A stretch of DNA of 62,404 bases, taken from positions 1 to 62,404 of the forward strand of contig SUXY01000009.1 in NCBI GenBank assembly GCA_015060705.1. Reading direction: 5' to 3'. The position numbers and the translations under genes are program-made. Below, in pieces: positions 7,482 to 14,899 of the stretch (the first letter of the stretch is position 1; the number at the start of each line of letters is the position of its first letter). The DNA comes from Bacteroides sp. (GTDB taxonomy: Bacteria; Bacteroidota; Bacteroidia; Bacteroidales; Bacteroidaceae). The notes under the pieces were generated by a model that was not told the DNA's origin, searched no databases, and saw only the letters and a list, made by a program, of their open reading frames with translations.

Positions 7482-7799
7482 TTGAAAGGAGACAACTATA
7501 TAAAACTGATTGAAAACAATATCCAGAAGATTATCGCTTTATGCAAGAAGCATAAGGTCTGTAAGTTGTTTGTGTTTGGTTCTATCTTAACTAATCGTTT
7601 CAATGAAAAAAGCGACGTGGATATGGTTGTTGACTTTGATAAAGTAAACTTGGAGGATTACGCAGATAACTACTTCGACTTCAAATATTCATTGGAAGAT
7701 ATATTTGGTAGAGAAGTGGATTTATTGGAAGATAAGGCTATTCGCAATCCTATTTTAAGAAGAAACATCGATAATTCAAAGCTACTTGTTTATGGATGA
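7482..7799 (+). CDS. MNT-type nucleotidyltransferase, no visible partner
   Basis: Minimal nucleotidyltransferase domain (about 100 residues, normal family length). FVFGSILTNRF followed by SDVDMVVDF gives the GSx10DxD catalytic signature; a third acidic residue lies in GREVDLLED. Proteins of this type act as antitoxins to HEPN toxins (MntA/HepT) by adenylylating them, but no HEPN gene is adjacent: the frame is followed by the pseudogene at 8027. The start is uncertain. The frame has no ATG; TTG at 7482 lies upstream of the predicted transcription start, an AAAGGAG sequence occurs at 7485-7491, and CTG 7506 or ATT 7509 are unusual alternatives. It may be an orphan remnant at the element's edge. 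Confidence 0.7.
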   Translation: MKGDNYIKLIENNIQKIIALCKKHKVCKLFVFGSILTNRFNEKSDVDMVVDFDKVNLEDYADNYFDFKYSLEDIFGREVDLLEDKAIRNPILRRNIDNSKLLVYG

Positions 7800-8026
7800 A
7801 TAAGACATATTCCTGCTCTTAAAAAAGATGTGAAGAATATATTAGCGAATAAATAAAAATCGCTAAATTTGCAATCGTTCACAATTCCATTAGGAATTAC
7901 TCTCAAGACAAGGCTTATATTTATGGAATTTGCCCATGATGCAGCCGATATATAAAAAATAGTTCTTTAAAATAATGTTTGGAACGCTCTTTTTAAGGTA
8001 AATATTTGTTTATCAAGCAGATAAAA

Positions 8027-8227
8027 CTTCACCCAGATAACATGGCTGTCACTTCTTACGGTATGACAGATACTATGGGTCGTATGCACTCAGACGCTCA
8101 GTTCGCTGGTTCTTCATCAGTTCCTGCTCACGTAGAAATGATGGGCTTCCTCGGTATCGGTAACAACCCGATGGTAGGTTGTACAGTAGCTTGTGCTGTT
8201 GACGTTGCAACTGCTTTGAATAAGTAA
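8027..8227 (+). pseudogene. C-terminal fragment of a GGGtGRT-family gene
   Basis: From codon 8027 the translation (LHPDNMAVTSYGMTDTMG, then MHSDAQFAGSSSVPAH and GIGNNPMVG) matches the conserved C-terminus that follows the eponymous GGGTGRT motif in this family of about 330 residues. Everything before it, including GGGTGRT, is replaced by A+T-rich element sequence. The fragment is undamaged and keeps a good terminator. Inference: an element integrated here; a full-length gene should exist at the other end of the element or the gene is disrupted. Confidence 0.8.
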
Positions 8228-8247
8228 TTTACTGATTTCAAATAGAT

Positions 8248-8285
8248 AAACTCCTGTAATCTGAATGATTGCAGGAGTTTTTTAT
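8248..8285 (+). terminator. Native terminator of the GGGtGRT gene
   Basis: AAACTCCTG (8248-8256) pairs with CAGGAGTTT (8272-8280), followed by TTTTTATT. It lies 20 bases after the stop codon. Confidence 0.85.
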
Positions 8286-8323
8286 TCTAAGAACAAAACC
8301 AAGATTAAGAAATCACAACTATA

Positions 8324-9058
8324 ATGGATGTAAAAGAATTTATTAATCGCTATCAAGAGGCTTTCGGTGAAGCTGCCCCGCTTCCTATTGCATTGGGATA
8401 TAGCTACCAACCCGCTTCAGAAGTTAGGAAAGTTCCTAAATGTATGATTGGTGCTATAAGTAAGGTTCGTAATGGAGAATCATTGACACTATGTGAGAAA
8501 AATGTTCTTTGTGGCGGTGGAGGACTGTATACTGCTTTCCGGGAAATGCCCGACAGAGTTCCAACATTCGTTTCCGAAATTGAACATTACAAGAAATCAA
8601 AGGAAATGGTAGTCGATTACGTGAAGTCTCTTGACATCCATCTATCCAATAAATCCTATCTGAATTTTGTCAGAGTAGACAATTTAAAAAATTGGGACAA
8701 TGCCGAGGCTATCCTGTTCTTTGCAACTCCCGATATATTAGCCGGACTGTGTACATGGGCTTTCTACGACAATAATTCGGCTGATGCTGTAACCACACTA
8801 TTTGCATCTGGATGTGCATCCATCGTAACATTTGCCACCAACGAAAACCGGAAGAACGGAAAGCGTTGTTTTCTTGGAATGTTCGATCCATCTGCCCGTC
8901 CACTCGTTCCTGAGAATGAATTGACATTTACCATTCCAATGAGCCGTTTCAAGGAAATGCTGGGAACCATGAACGATTCTGCTCTTTTTCAGAAAGCCTT
9001 TTCTGTTTTAAAGAAGCGAATCAACAAGAAAGAACAGGAGAATACAAATAATCTGTAA
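8324..9058 (+). CDS. DUF169 family protein (244 aa)
   Basis: Matches the DUF169 layout known from many anaerobes: a substrate-like PIALGYSY segment near the N-terminus, KVPKCMIGAI, a cysteine/glycine region (LCEKNVLCGGGGLYTAF), then LFFATPDILAGL, FASGCASIV and MFDPSARPLVP. Function is not established; family members are often near redox or metal genes. Soluble, no signal peptide. The next gene (MmcQ/YjbR type) begins 16 bases later, so the two and the zinc-ribbon mini-gene probably form one transcript. First intact backbone gene after the element. Confidence 0.85.
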   Translation: MDVKEFINRYQEAFGEAAPLPIALGYSYQPASEVRKVPKCMIGAISKVRNGESLTLCEKNVLCGGGGLYTAFREMPDRVPTFVSEIEHYKKSKEMVVDYVKSLDIHLSNKSYLNFVRVDNLKNWDNAEAILFFATPDILAGLCTWAFYDNNSADAVTTLFASGCASIVTFATNENRKNGKRCFLGMFDPSARPLVPENELTFTIPMSRFKEMLGTMNDSALFQKAFSVLKKRINKKEQENTNNL

Positions 9059-9074
9059 AGTCCTATTACCATCC

Positions 9075-9446
9075 ATGAACATTGAAGAAGTCAGAGAATA
9101 TTGCCTTTCTCTTCCACAAGTAACCGAAGATTTCCCGTTCGATGAAACCACATTAGCTTTTCGTATAGAGCGGAAGATCTTTGCGTTGATAGATCTGGAG
9201 AACACACAATGGTTTGTTTTGAAGTGCGAGCCAACGTATGCTCTTGAACTACGTGAAAGGCATCCTGAAATAAACGGTGCATGGCATATGAACAAAAAAC
9301 ATTGGAATCAGCTCGATCTTTTCGGGACACTTCGTGATGATTTGATAAAAAAGCTTATTTGCCATAGCTTTAATGAAGTCGTAAAGAAACTTCCTCGTAA
9401 AGTAATAGAGGAGAAAAATATTAAACCTATAAGTATTCATGAATAA
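9075..9446 (+). CDS. MmcQ/YjbR family DNA-binding-type protein
   Basis: 123 residues, close to the usual length of the MmcQ/YjbR (CyaY-like fold) family. Family landmarks: YCLSLPQVTEDFPFDETTLAF at the N-terminus, KIFALIDLENT, LKCEPTYALELRERHP, GAWHMNKKHWNQLDL and a C-terminal helix with LIKKLICHSF. YjbR has a double-wing motif proposed to bind DNA; its biological role is poorly defined. It overlaps the following 37-residue zinc-ribbon gene by 8 bases. Confidence 0.9.
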   Translation: MNIEEVREYCLSLPQVTEDFPFDETTLAFRIERKIFALIDLENTQWFVLKCEPTYALELRERHPEINGAWHMNKKHWNQLDLFGTLRDDLIKKLICHSFNEVVKKLPRKVIEEKNIKPISIHE

Positions 9447-9552
9447 TTTTAACACTATTCCGGCTTGTCCTTGTTGCTGTTCTGCTTATATGGAAGAACA
9501 CGAAACTTATTGGATGTGTCCGATTTGTGGAGCGATTGTAGATAAAGGATAA
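9439..9552 (+). CDS. Tiny zinc-ribbon protein (37 aa)
   Basis: ATG at 9439 overlaps the end of the MmcQ/YjbR gene by 8 bases and opens a 37-residue frame with two knuckles: CPCC at about 10-14 and CPIC at 27-30 (WMCPICG). The arrangement resembles the N-terminal zinc ribbon of PhnA-type proteins. The overlap and the paired knuckles make it a likely real gene; function unknown. Confidence 0.65.
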   Translation: MNNFNTIPACPCCCSAYMEEHETYWMCPICGAIVDKG

Positions 9553-9577
9553 TAGCTATTCTTTATAATTAATTTTC

Positions 9578-9585
9578 TATCTTTG
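9578..9585 (+). promoter_or_regulatory. -7 element for the M81 gene
   Basis: TATCTTTG matches TAnnTTTG and lies 49 bases before the ATG at 9634. No clear -33 TTTG at ideal spacing. Confidence 0.55.
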
Positions 9586-9633
9586 TACTTAGAATCATAA
9601 ATCTTACCATTATTCATTTTTATAAGAACTACT

Positions 9634-11184
9634 ATGAAAAGAATCCATCTGTATGTTGCCTTCTTTGCTTGTCTGTTGCTCGGTTTCACATCGTGTCAGA
9701 AAGAAAAGAAATTGCCACGCATTGGTATTGCCGGCATCTCTATTGAGTGTAGTACATTCTCGCCTGCCACAAGTGACGAAGCGGCCTTCCGTGTCAAAGA
9801 AGGAGAAGACCTGCTTAAAAGTTATCCGTTCTTTGCACAGGACTCCGTTCTCCTGACAAAAGCTGAATGGTTTCCAGCCCGTGTATCCTCTGCTACTCCA
9901 GGTGGCATTGTTACACGCGAAGCATACGAATCCATCACAAAAAAAACACTCGACATGTTGAGAGAGAACCTACCCTACGACGGCTTGTACCTTGACATTC
10001 ATGGTGCGATGAGCGTACAGGGATTGGAAGATCCTGAAGGTGATTTCATCCAGCGTGTACGTGATGTGGTGGGCTATGAAACCATCATCTCCACCTCTAT
10101 GGACCTCCACGGTAACGTGTCACATCGTTTGGCTAAAAATTCCGACATCATTACCTGCTTCCGTATGGCTCCTCACGAAGACCGCATGATTACAAAACGA
10201 AGAGCAGTGGCCAACTTGGTGGAACGTTTGGAAAAGGGTTTGGGTAAACCAGCCTACAAGGCATGGGTTTATGTACCTATTCTTTTGCCTGGCGAAAAAA
10301 CAAGTACTCGCGTAGAACCAGGCAAATCACTATATGCCAAGATTCCGCAAGTTACCATAAAGGAAGGTGTAACCGATGCAGCCATCTGGATTGCTTACGC
10401 ATGGGCTGATGAACCTCGTAACCATGGTGTCGTAATGGTTACAGGCGATGACAAGAAAGCCGTGGAAGAATCAGCTCTATTCTTGGCTCAAAGTTTCTGG
10501 AATGTGAGACATCAATTTGAATTTGTTGCCCCAACTGCAGATTTGGATGTATGCGTACAAGCAGCTTTAAAAAGTGACAAAAAGCCTTACTTCATCAGCG
10601 ACATGGGCGATAACCCGACGGCTGGTGGTGCCGGTGATGTGACATGGACCATACATGAACTAAGCAAGTACAAAGAATTCAAGAACCCTGGCGGAAAGAA
10701 GTTGGTGTACGCTTCCCTTCCAGGTGCAGAATTGGTTCAGAAAGCCATCGAAGCCGGTATCGGTGCAACAGTAGAAGGTGAAGCCGGTGCACAAGTGGAC
10801 AACCGTTATGCTCCTCCATTCAAGTTGAAAGGTACAGTAGTGGGTATCAACGAAAAGAACGTGAACAACAAGGCGGTAGTTATCCGCATGGGGTCCATGG
10901 ACATCATCGTGACCGAAAAACGTACAGGTTTCCATTATCCGAAGAACTTTGAAGATTTGGGTATCAATCCATTGGAAACTGACATTATCGTAGTGAAATT
11001 GGGATACCTTACCGAAGGATTATATGATATCCGTGCTGATTGGATGATGGCTTTAACACGCGGTGGTGTTGACCAAGATTTGGAAAAATTGCCATACAAA
11101 AACATCCATCGTCCGATGTTCCCACTGGATAAGGACATGGCCGATCCTGACTTCAAAGTTGAGTTCATTCCGCTTTCCAAGTAA
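9634..11184 (+). CDS. M81 family metallopeptidase (MlrC-like) lipoprotein
   Basis: Exported lipoprotein: hydrophobic N-terminus ending LGFTSCQ (Cys21). The body is the MlrC/M81 fold: GIAGISIECSTFSP at the N-terminus, metal-binding-type motifs YLDIHGAM, TSMDLHGNVS and MAPHED, then the C-terminal domain with SDMGDNPTAGGAGDVT. MlrC of Sphingomonas cleaves linear microcystin, but the family is broad and the substrate here is probably another small linear or cyclic peptide or amide. Length (516) is normal. It lies alone with a promoter element at 9578 and 46 bases before the flavodoxin-like reductase. Family certain, substrate unknown. Confidence 0.88.
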   Translation: MKRIHLYVAFFACLLLGFTSCQKEKKLPRIGIAGISIECSTFSPATSDEAAFRVKEGEDLLKSYPFFAQDSVLLTKAEWFPARVSSATPGGIVTREAYESITKKTLDMLRENLPYDGLYLDIHGAMSVQGLEDPEGDFIQRVRDVVGYETIISTSMDLHGNVSHRLAKNSDIITCFRMAPHEDRMITKRRAVANLVERLEKGLGKPAYKAWVYVPILLPGEKTSTRVEPGKSLYAKIPQVTIKEGVTDAAIWIAYAWADEPRNHGVVMVTGDDKKAVEESALFLAQSFWNVRHQFEFVAPTADLDVCVQAALKSDKKPYFISDMGDNPTAGGAGDVTWTIHELSKYKEFKNPGGKKLVYASLPGAELVQKAIEAGIGATVEGEAGAQVDNRYAPPFKLKGTVVGINEKNVNNKAVVIRMGSMDIIVTEKRTGFHYPKNFEDLGINPLETDIIVVKLGYLTEGLYDIRADWMMALTRGGVDQDLEKLPYKNIHRPMFPLDKDMADPDFKVEFIPLSK

Positions 11185-11230
11185 ACTGAAATTATTAATA
11201 GATGAGAATATACCCTAATACGATTCAAAA

Positions 11231-11854
11231 ATGAAAGTTCTACTGATCAACGGAAGTCCCCGACAAGAAGGGAATACAGCTACAGCCTTAAAAGAAGTAG
11301 CCAAACAACTGAATTCTGAAGGTATTGACAGTGAAATTGTATGGATTGGAAACAAACCCATAAGAGGATGCATTGCATGTGGACAATGTAAAGCACAAGG
11401 TTTAGGTCGCTGCATATTTGACGATGATAGCTGCAACAAAATTTCCGAAAAATTCAAAGAAGCACATGCACTCATTGTCGGTTCACCTGTATACTATGGT
11501 CAACCTAACGGAGCCTTGCTCTCAATCATCCAACGTGCCTTTTATTCGAATGGAGCAAATATCTCCGGTAAACCAGCCGCTTCCATAGCCGTTTGTCGCC
11601 GAGGAGGTGCAACAGCCGTATTCGAAAGTCTAAACATGCCATTCCAAATGATGAACATGCCTATTGTGACTTCACAATATTGGAACATTGTTTATGGACT
11701 TGCATCCGGTGACGCAGCAATGGATACAGAAGGACTTCAAACCATGCGTACACTTGCCCGTAACATGGCCTGGCTACTCAAATCCACCAATGGTGAGAAA
11801 GCACCCGGTCGTCCGAATGAAGAAGCTTGGGAGGCTATGCATTTCATCCGATAA
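11231..11854 (+). CDS. NADPH-dependent FMN reductase / flavodoxin-like oxidoreductase
   Basis: N-terminal LLINGSPRQEGNT is the FMN phosphate-binding loop of the iron-sulfur flavoprotein/NADPH:FMN reductase family; GCIACGQCK is a CxxC pair typical of the iron-sulfur flavoprotein subgroup; ALIVGSPVYYGQPNG is the second flavin loop. About 207 residues, cytoplasmic. Likely transfers electrons from NAD(P)H through FMN to quinones or other acceptors. Followed after 11 bases by a DUF1294 gene. Confidence 0.9.
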   Translation: MKVLLINGSPRQEGNTATALKEVAKQLNSEGIDSEIVWIGNKPIRGCIACGQCKAQGLGRCIFDDDSCNKISEKFKEAHALIVGSPVYYGQPNGALLSIIQRAFYSNGANISGKPAASIAVCRRGGATAVFESLNMPFQMMNMPIVTSQYWNIVYGLASGDAAMDTEGLQTMRTLARNMAWLLKSTNGEKAPGRPNEEAWEAMHFIR

Positions 11855-11865
11855 ATAGAAACCGT

Positions 11866-12129
11866 ATGATATCCCTTCCACTATTATATTACCTAATTGC
11901 TATCAATGCCATAACTTTTATAACTTATGGCATTGATAAATGGAAAGCCCGCAAAAACAAATGGCGTATTCCGGAAAGTACCTTGCTCCTACTTGCTGTA
12001 TTCGGTGGAAGTATAGGAGCCTTTCTCGGTATGAGAGTATGGCGTCATAAGACAATGCACAAGAAGTTCAAATATGGAAAACCTTCCATTCTTGTACTTC
12101 AAATAGGGTTATTACTATATTTTATTTAG
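11866..12129 (+). CDS. DUF1294 small membrane protein
   Basis: 87 residues from the ATG at 11866. Three hydrophobic segments (about 4-20, 37-52 and 74-87) surround the family signature YGIDKWKARKNKWRIPE and FGGSIGAFLGMRVWRHKT. Inner-membrane protein of unknown function. A longer in-frame start (11827) would lie inside the upstream gene and is less likely. The neighbouring minus-strand DUF4298 gene converges with four bases between stops. Confidence 0.88.
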   Translation: MISLPLLYYLIAINAITFITYGIDKWKARKNKWRIPESTLLLLAVFGGSIGAFLGMRVWRHKTMHKKFKYGKPSILVLQIGLLLYFI

Positions 12130-12133
12130 AAAG

Positions 12134-12391
12134 CTACACCTTCCACTCTGAAAGTAAATTCCAAAGACCATCTTCCGAAAGTACTCCACGTTTCAAATCT
12201 TCAGGCAATAGACCGGCCTCATCATCGGCAAAGTCCTGCTTCCAAACCTCACTTCCATAATAGCCGGAAAGAACAACCATTGCATTTTCAACTTCCTCAT
12301 ATCTTTCTTGAAAAATGGAAGGTTGTTCCTTTGCTGTCAATACAAAATCGAACAGCTTTTCCATGTACTTTATTCGTTCTATTTGATTCAT
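12134..12391 (-). CDS. DUF4298 protein
   Basis: 85 residues from ATG 12391. The signature RIKYMEKLFDFV, a central ALSGYYGSEVWKQDFADDE-like segment (here VVLSGYYGSEVW) and LPEDLKRGVLSEDGLWNLL match DUF4298, a small soluble family of unknown role. In-frame sequence further upstream runs into a structured repeat (12418-12508) and is unlikely to be coding. Downstream of pncB on the same strand, separated by that repeat. Confidence 0.85.
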   Translation of the reverse strand: MNQIERIKYMEKLFDFVLTAKEQPSIFQERYEEVENAMVVLSGYYGSEVWKQDFADDEAGLLPEDLKRGVLSEDGLWNLLSEWKV

Positions 12392-12417
12392 ATGCATGGA
12401 CAAAAATATACCATCTA

Positions 12418-12508
12418 TACGTGTGCGCCGAAAGATGATACATCTTAATGCAACAAGATGATACATCTTATCGCGATAAGATGTATCATCCTTCGGCGAA
12501 AGCCCGTA
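12418..12508. repeat. Composite hairpin repeat built on a 15-bp unit, copy A
   Basis: Three copies of the unit AAGATGATACATCTT: direct at 12432-12446, direct at 12455-12469, inverted at 12478-12493 (one inserted base). They are enclosed by the stem CGCCGAA (12426-12432) / TTCGGCG (12492-12498) and an outer TACG (12418-12421) / CGTA (12505-12508). The same architecture with a compensatory base change recurs at 35435-35529. Confidence 0.85.
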
Positions 12509-12514
12509 TATGTT

Positions 12515-13738
12515 TTATTGATTCGCTTCGTTCAATACAGAAAGTAAATAATCGCACTTGGCTTTATCGCCCAATGTCTTTCCCTTATCGCACGACAACT
12601 TAACACATGGATGCCATTCGCGGGATTCTGTAATTCTACCACGGATAAGCTTTACGACTATGTTCATCGGTTTACAATCCGTTACATCACAAGTCAAGAA
12701 GGTTCCCACGCCATAGCTATCTGTAATTTTTCCTTTACAATAATTATGTATTTCTATGGCACGTTCTATATTCAATCCATTACTGAACACGGCTTGCTTG
12801 GTCATCGGATCAATGCCCAATTGCCTGTATTTTTCCACAATCAAATCCACTTGTTCTTCTTCCACCCCACTGTCTATGCGTAGACCGCAAAAAGTCATGG
12901 CCATACGTTTGGAGAGATTGTTGAAGAATACATTGTCGCCGAAGCAATCGTACAAGAAGATACCTACATTGCCATCGTATACTTCCGACCATTTGTTCAT
13001 CACGTTATAATTACATTCGAATACACCGCTGACGATTTCTTCAAAGCTGATGCATTGGTGTGACATGGTACCTAAACAAGGAATATTCTTTTTCATTGCC
13101 AAGTAGACATTCGATGTACCGGTAAATTTACCGCATTGACCATTCGTCTCACTTTTCACCTCGTCGTAAGAAGCAATCAATGCATCAATTACTCTTTCCT
13201 GATGTTCAAACGAGAAACGTCTACGTGTACCCATATCACCTAATGTCAATCCACGTTCCCATATCTGACGTCCCTTTTCGTAACTTCTTGCATATTCCTT
13301 TTCAGCATCATACTTCAAGGCATCCCCATTCAAGATATGCATCAGTTCGGAAATGGCAGAAAGAATAGGCATCTCCCACATGATAGTAGACCACCATTTT
13401 CCCTTTACGCGTATATCCAAATGACCTTCTTCGTCCTGGGTAATGGTCAATTCCTTGGAATTGAAACGATATCCTCGCAAAAAGACATTGATAAACCAAT
13501 AAGGGAGGAATGGGAAAGTACGTGTCATGAATGCCCGTTCTTCATCGGTTATCACGACATTCTCCAAATGTTCCAGCTGCTCACGCAACATTTGGTCAAA
13601 GCCTTTGGGATAACAAGTCCGGTTACGATCAAAGAAACAATATTCCGTTTCGGCACGTGGATACTTCTGCAAAATGTAATACATGCACGTAAACGTATAA
13701 AGATCATTATCGGTAAAATGGTTGATAATTGTTTTCAT
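12515..13738 (-). CDS. pncB: Nicotinate phosphoribosyltransferase
   Basis: First step of the Preiss-Handler NAD salvage pathway: nicotinate + PRPP (with ATP) to nicotinate mononucleotide. The N-terminus NHFTDNDLYTFTCMYYIL and EYCFFDRN are typical of the short PncB type; FTGTSNVYLA and GTMSHQ (the region holding the autophosphorylated histidine) and FSNGLNIERA follow; SYGVGTFLTCD is the phosphate-binding loop. 407 residues, normal. Cytoplasmic. Its own start is 16 bases downstream of the phosphoesterase stop on the same strand, so it may be the last gene of a run beginning with the antiporter. Confidence 0.95.
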   Translation of the reverse strand: MKTIINHFTDNDLYTFTCMYYILQKYPRAETEYCFFDRNRTCYPKGFDQMLREQLEHLENVVITDEERAFMTRTFPFLPYWFINVFLRGYRFNSKELTITQDEEGHLDIRVKGKWWSTIMWEMPILSAISELMHILNGDALKYDAEKEYARSYEKGRQIWERGLTLGDMGTRRRFSFEHQERVIDALIASYDEVKSETNGQCGKFTGTSNVYLAMKKNIPCLGTMSHQCISFEEIVSGVFECNYNVMNKWSEVYDGNVGIFLYDCFGDNVFFNNLSKRMAMTFCGLRIDSGVEEEQVDLIVEKYRQLGIDPMTKQAVFSNGLNIERAIEIHNYCKGKITDSYGVGTFLTCDVTDCKPMNIVVKLIRGRITESREWHPCVKLSCDKGKTLGDKAKCDYLLSVLNEANQ

Positions 13739-13754
13739 GATATAGCAGATTTTA

Positions 13755-14879
13755 TTATTCGATAGTTATTGAGAATTGGTCATAAGCGTCGGTTCTCCAT
13801 GCCATATGTTGGGTCCGACGAGACAACGCAAAAAGTGGAGAGAAGGTACGAATTCCGATAGTCTTACCATCTGGCTTAAATTCCAGAATACGAAGCCAAC
13901 AGTCGCCTCCGTTACCGTTCCAGCTACCATCGCCGCTCTGCGAATTGAACATCATTTGTACCACTTTGTGGCCATCGGCTGCCGGATCTACCCGACAAGC
14001 AGTTGTGGTATGGTAGTCGACTTTCTCCGAATCATTCATTTGAGGAGGTGTTCCTGTATGTCCGCACAAGACCAACTTGATATTCTTGGAAGGATAAATC
14101 AACTTATCCCAAACGGCTTGTGCCCAATTGCAGGGTGTCAACTTATATCCTTCGTTCACAATACGTTCTCCGTTATTCAACAAGAAGGAATGGGTCAGAA
14201 TGATTACAGTATGATTCTTGAAACGATCCGATTCAATCAATTGTCTAGCCCAATCCAAAGCCTCATCGCGAGGTGCAAATTCAAAGGCTATGACCAACAA
14301 CTTACCCCATGTTTCGTTTTCAAACTCAAAAGCTGCATTCTCCATGGTATGGATACCTTCATAATTGGTTCCGGTAGAAACGAGTGTCTTCTCAAATTGG
14401 ATGTTACGTTCCGGATAGATATAATCGGGCATCATCGAATATCTGTACTCTGCAGCAATATGGCCCAAGTCATGATTGCCTTGACAAGCAATGTATGGCA
14501 AACGATTGTCCAAACGACTCAAGCCACGAGAAATGGCTTCCCATTGCTGACGGGAGGTCTGATCACCATTGTACTCATTGGGCAGAGGACCGGAAATCAG
14601 CTTGTTGTTCTGCTCTACCATATCCCCCGTAAAAAGTGCTGCCTTAATGTTCAATCGCTTGATATTTTGGGCAATCCATGCCGTCTGCAAATCGAATAAT
14701 GGTTGGTTGGCTGCAAACTTTACATAACTCTGAGGATCGGGAACCATAATCATACTGAACGAGCCTGCTTCTTCCAAAGTTGGATATACAGGAATCTGCG
14801 GTTCCCCTTTGATATTTTGTGCTATAGCCATTCCAGCCAAAACATGTACACAAAACAGCAAGATGAATTTCTTTATCAT
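13755..14879 (-). CDS. Secreted calcineurin-like metallophosphoesterase
   Basis: Signal peptide MIKKFILLFCVHVLAGMAIAQ directs export; an upstream in-frame ATG at 14903 would add residues and spoil the signal, so ATG 14879 is chosen. Dimetal motifs: VPDPQ (replacing DxH), FTGDMVE, CQGNHDLGH, ILTHSF and CGHTGTP. The protein of about 374 residues should hydrolyse a phosphomonoester or diester in the periplasm; substrate unknown. It starts 20 bases after the antiporter stop (same strand). Confidence 0.88.
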   Translation of the reverse strand: MIKKFILLFCVHVLAGMAIAQNIKGEPQIPVYPTLEEAGSFSMIMVPDPQSYVKFAANQPLFDLQTAWIAQNIKRLNIKAALFTGDMVEQNNKLISGPLPNEYNGDQTSRQQWEAISRGLSRLDNRLPYIACQGNHDLGHIAAEYRYSMMPDYIYPERNIQFEKTLVSTGTNYEGIHTMENAAFEFENETWGKLLVIAFEFAPRDEALDWARQLIESDRFKNHTVIILTHSFLLNNGERIVNEGYKLTPCNWAQAVWDKLIYPSKNIKLVLCGHTGTPPQMNDSEKVDYHTTTACRVDPAADGHKVVQMMFNSQSGDGSWNGNGGDCWLRILEFKPDGKTIGIRTFSPLFALSRRTQHMAWRTDAYDQFSITIE

Positions 14880-14899
14880 AGTATAGATTTTTAAAGTTA

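Larger units (their letters stand above)
1..8029. mobile_element. Right-hand part of an integrated accessory element
   Basis: Seen: the stretch is clearly richer in A+T than the sequence after about 8040, carries a tyrosine recombinase (611-1198), many family-less genes and structured repeats, and stops abruptly where the C-terminal coding sequence of a conserved GGGtGRT-family gene begins (8027-8030). Inference: a recombinase-driven element integrated in the 3' part of that gene, so the right junction lies near 8027. The left end and the other copy of the target sequence are outside the window. No conjugation or phage structural gene is visible, so its class (mobilisable island, satellite or decayed element) cannot be decided here. 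Confidence 0.6.

Noticed and set aside
12432..12493. Three iterated 15-mers looked like a miniature CRISPR array
   Set aside because: Units are only 8 bases apart, in mixed orientation and inside a covarying stem; no cas genes are nearby.
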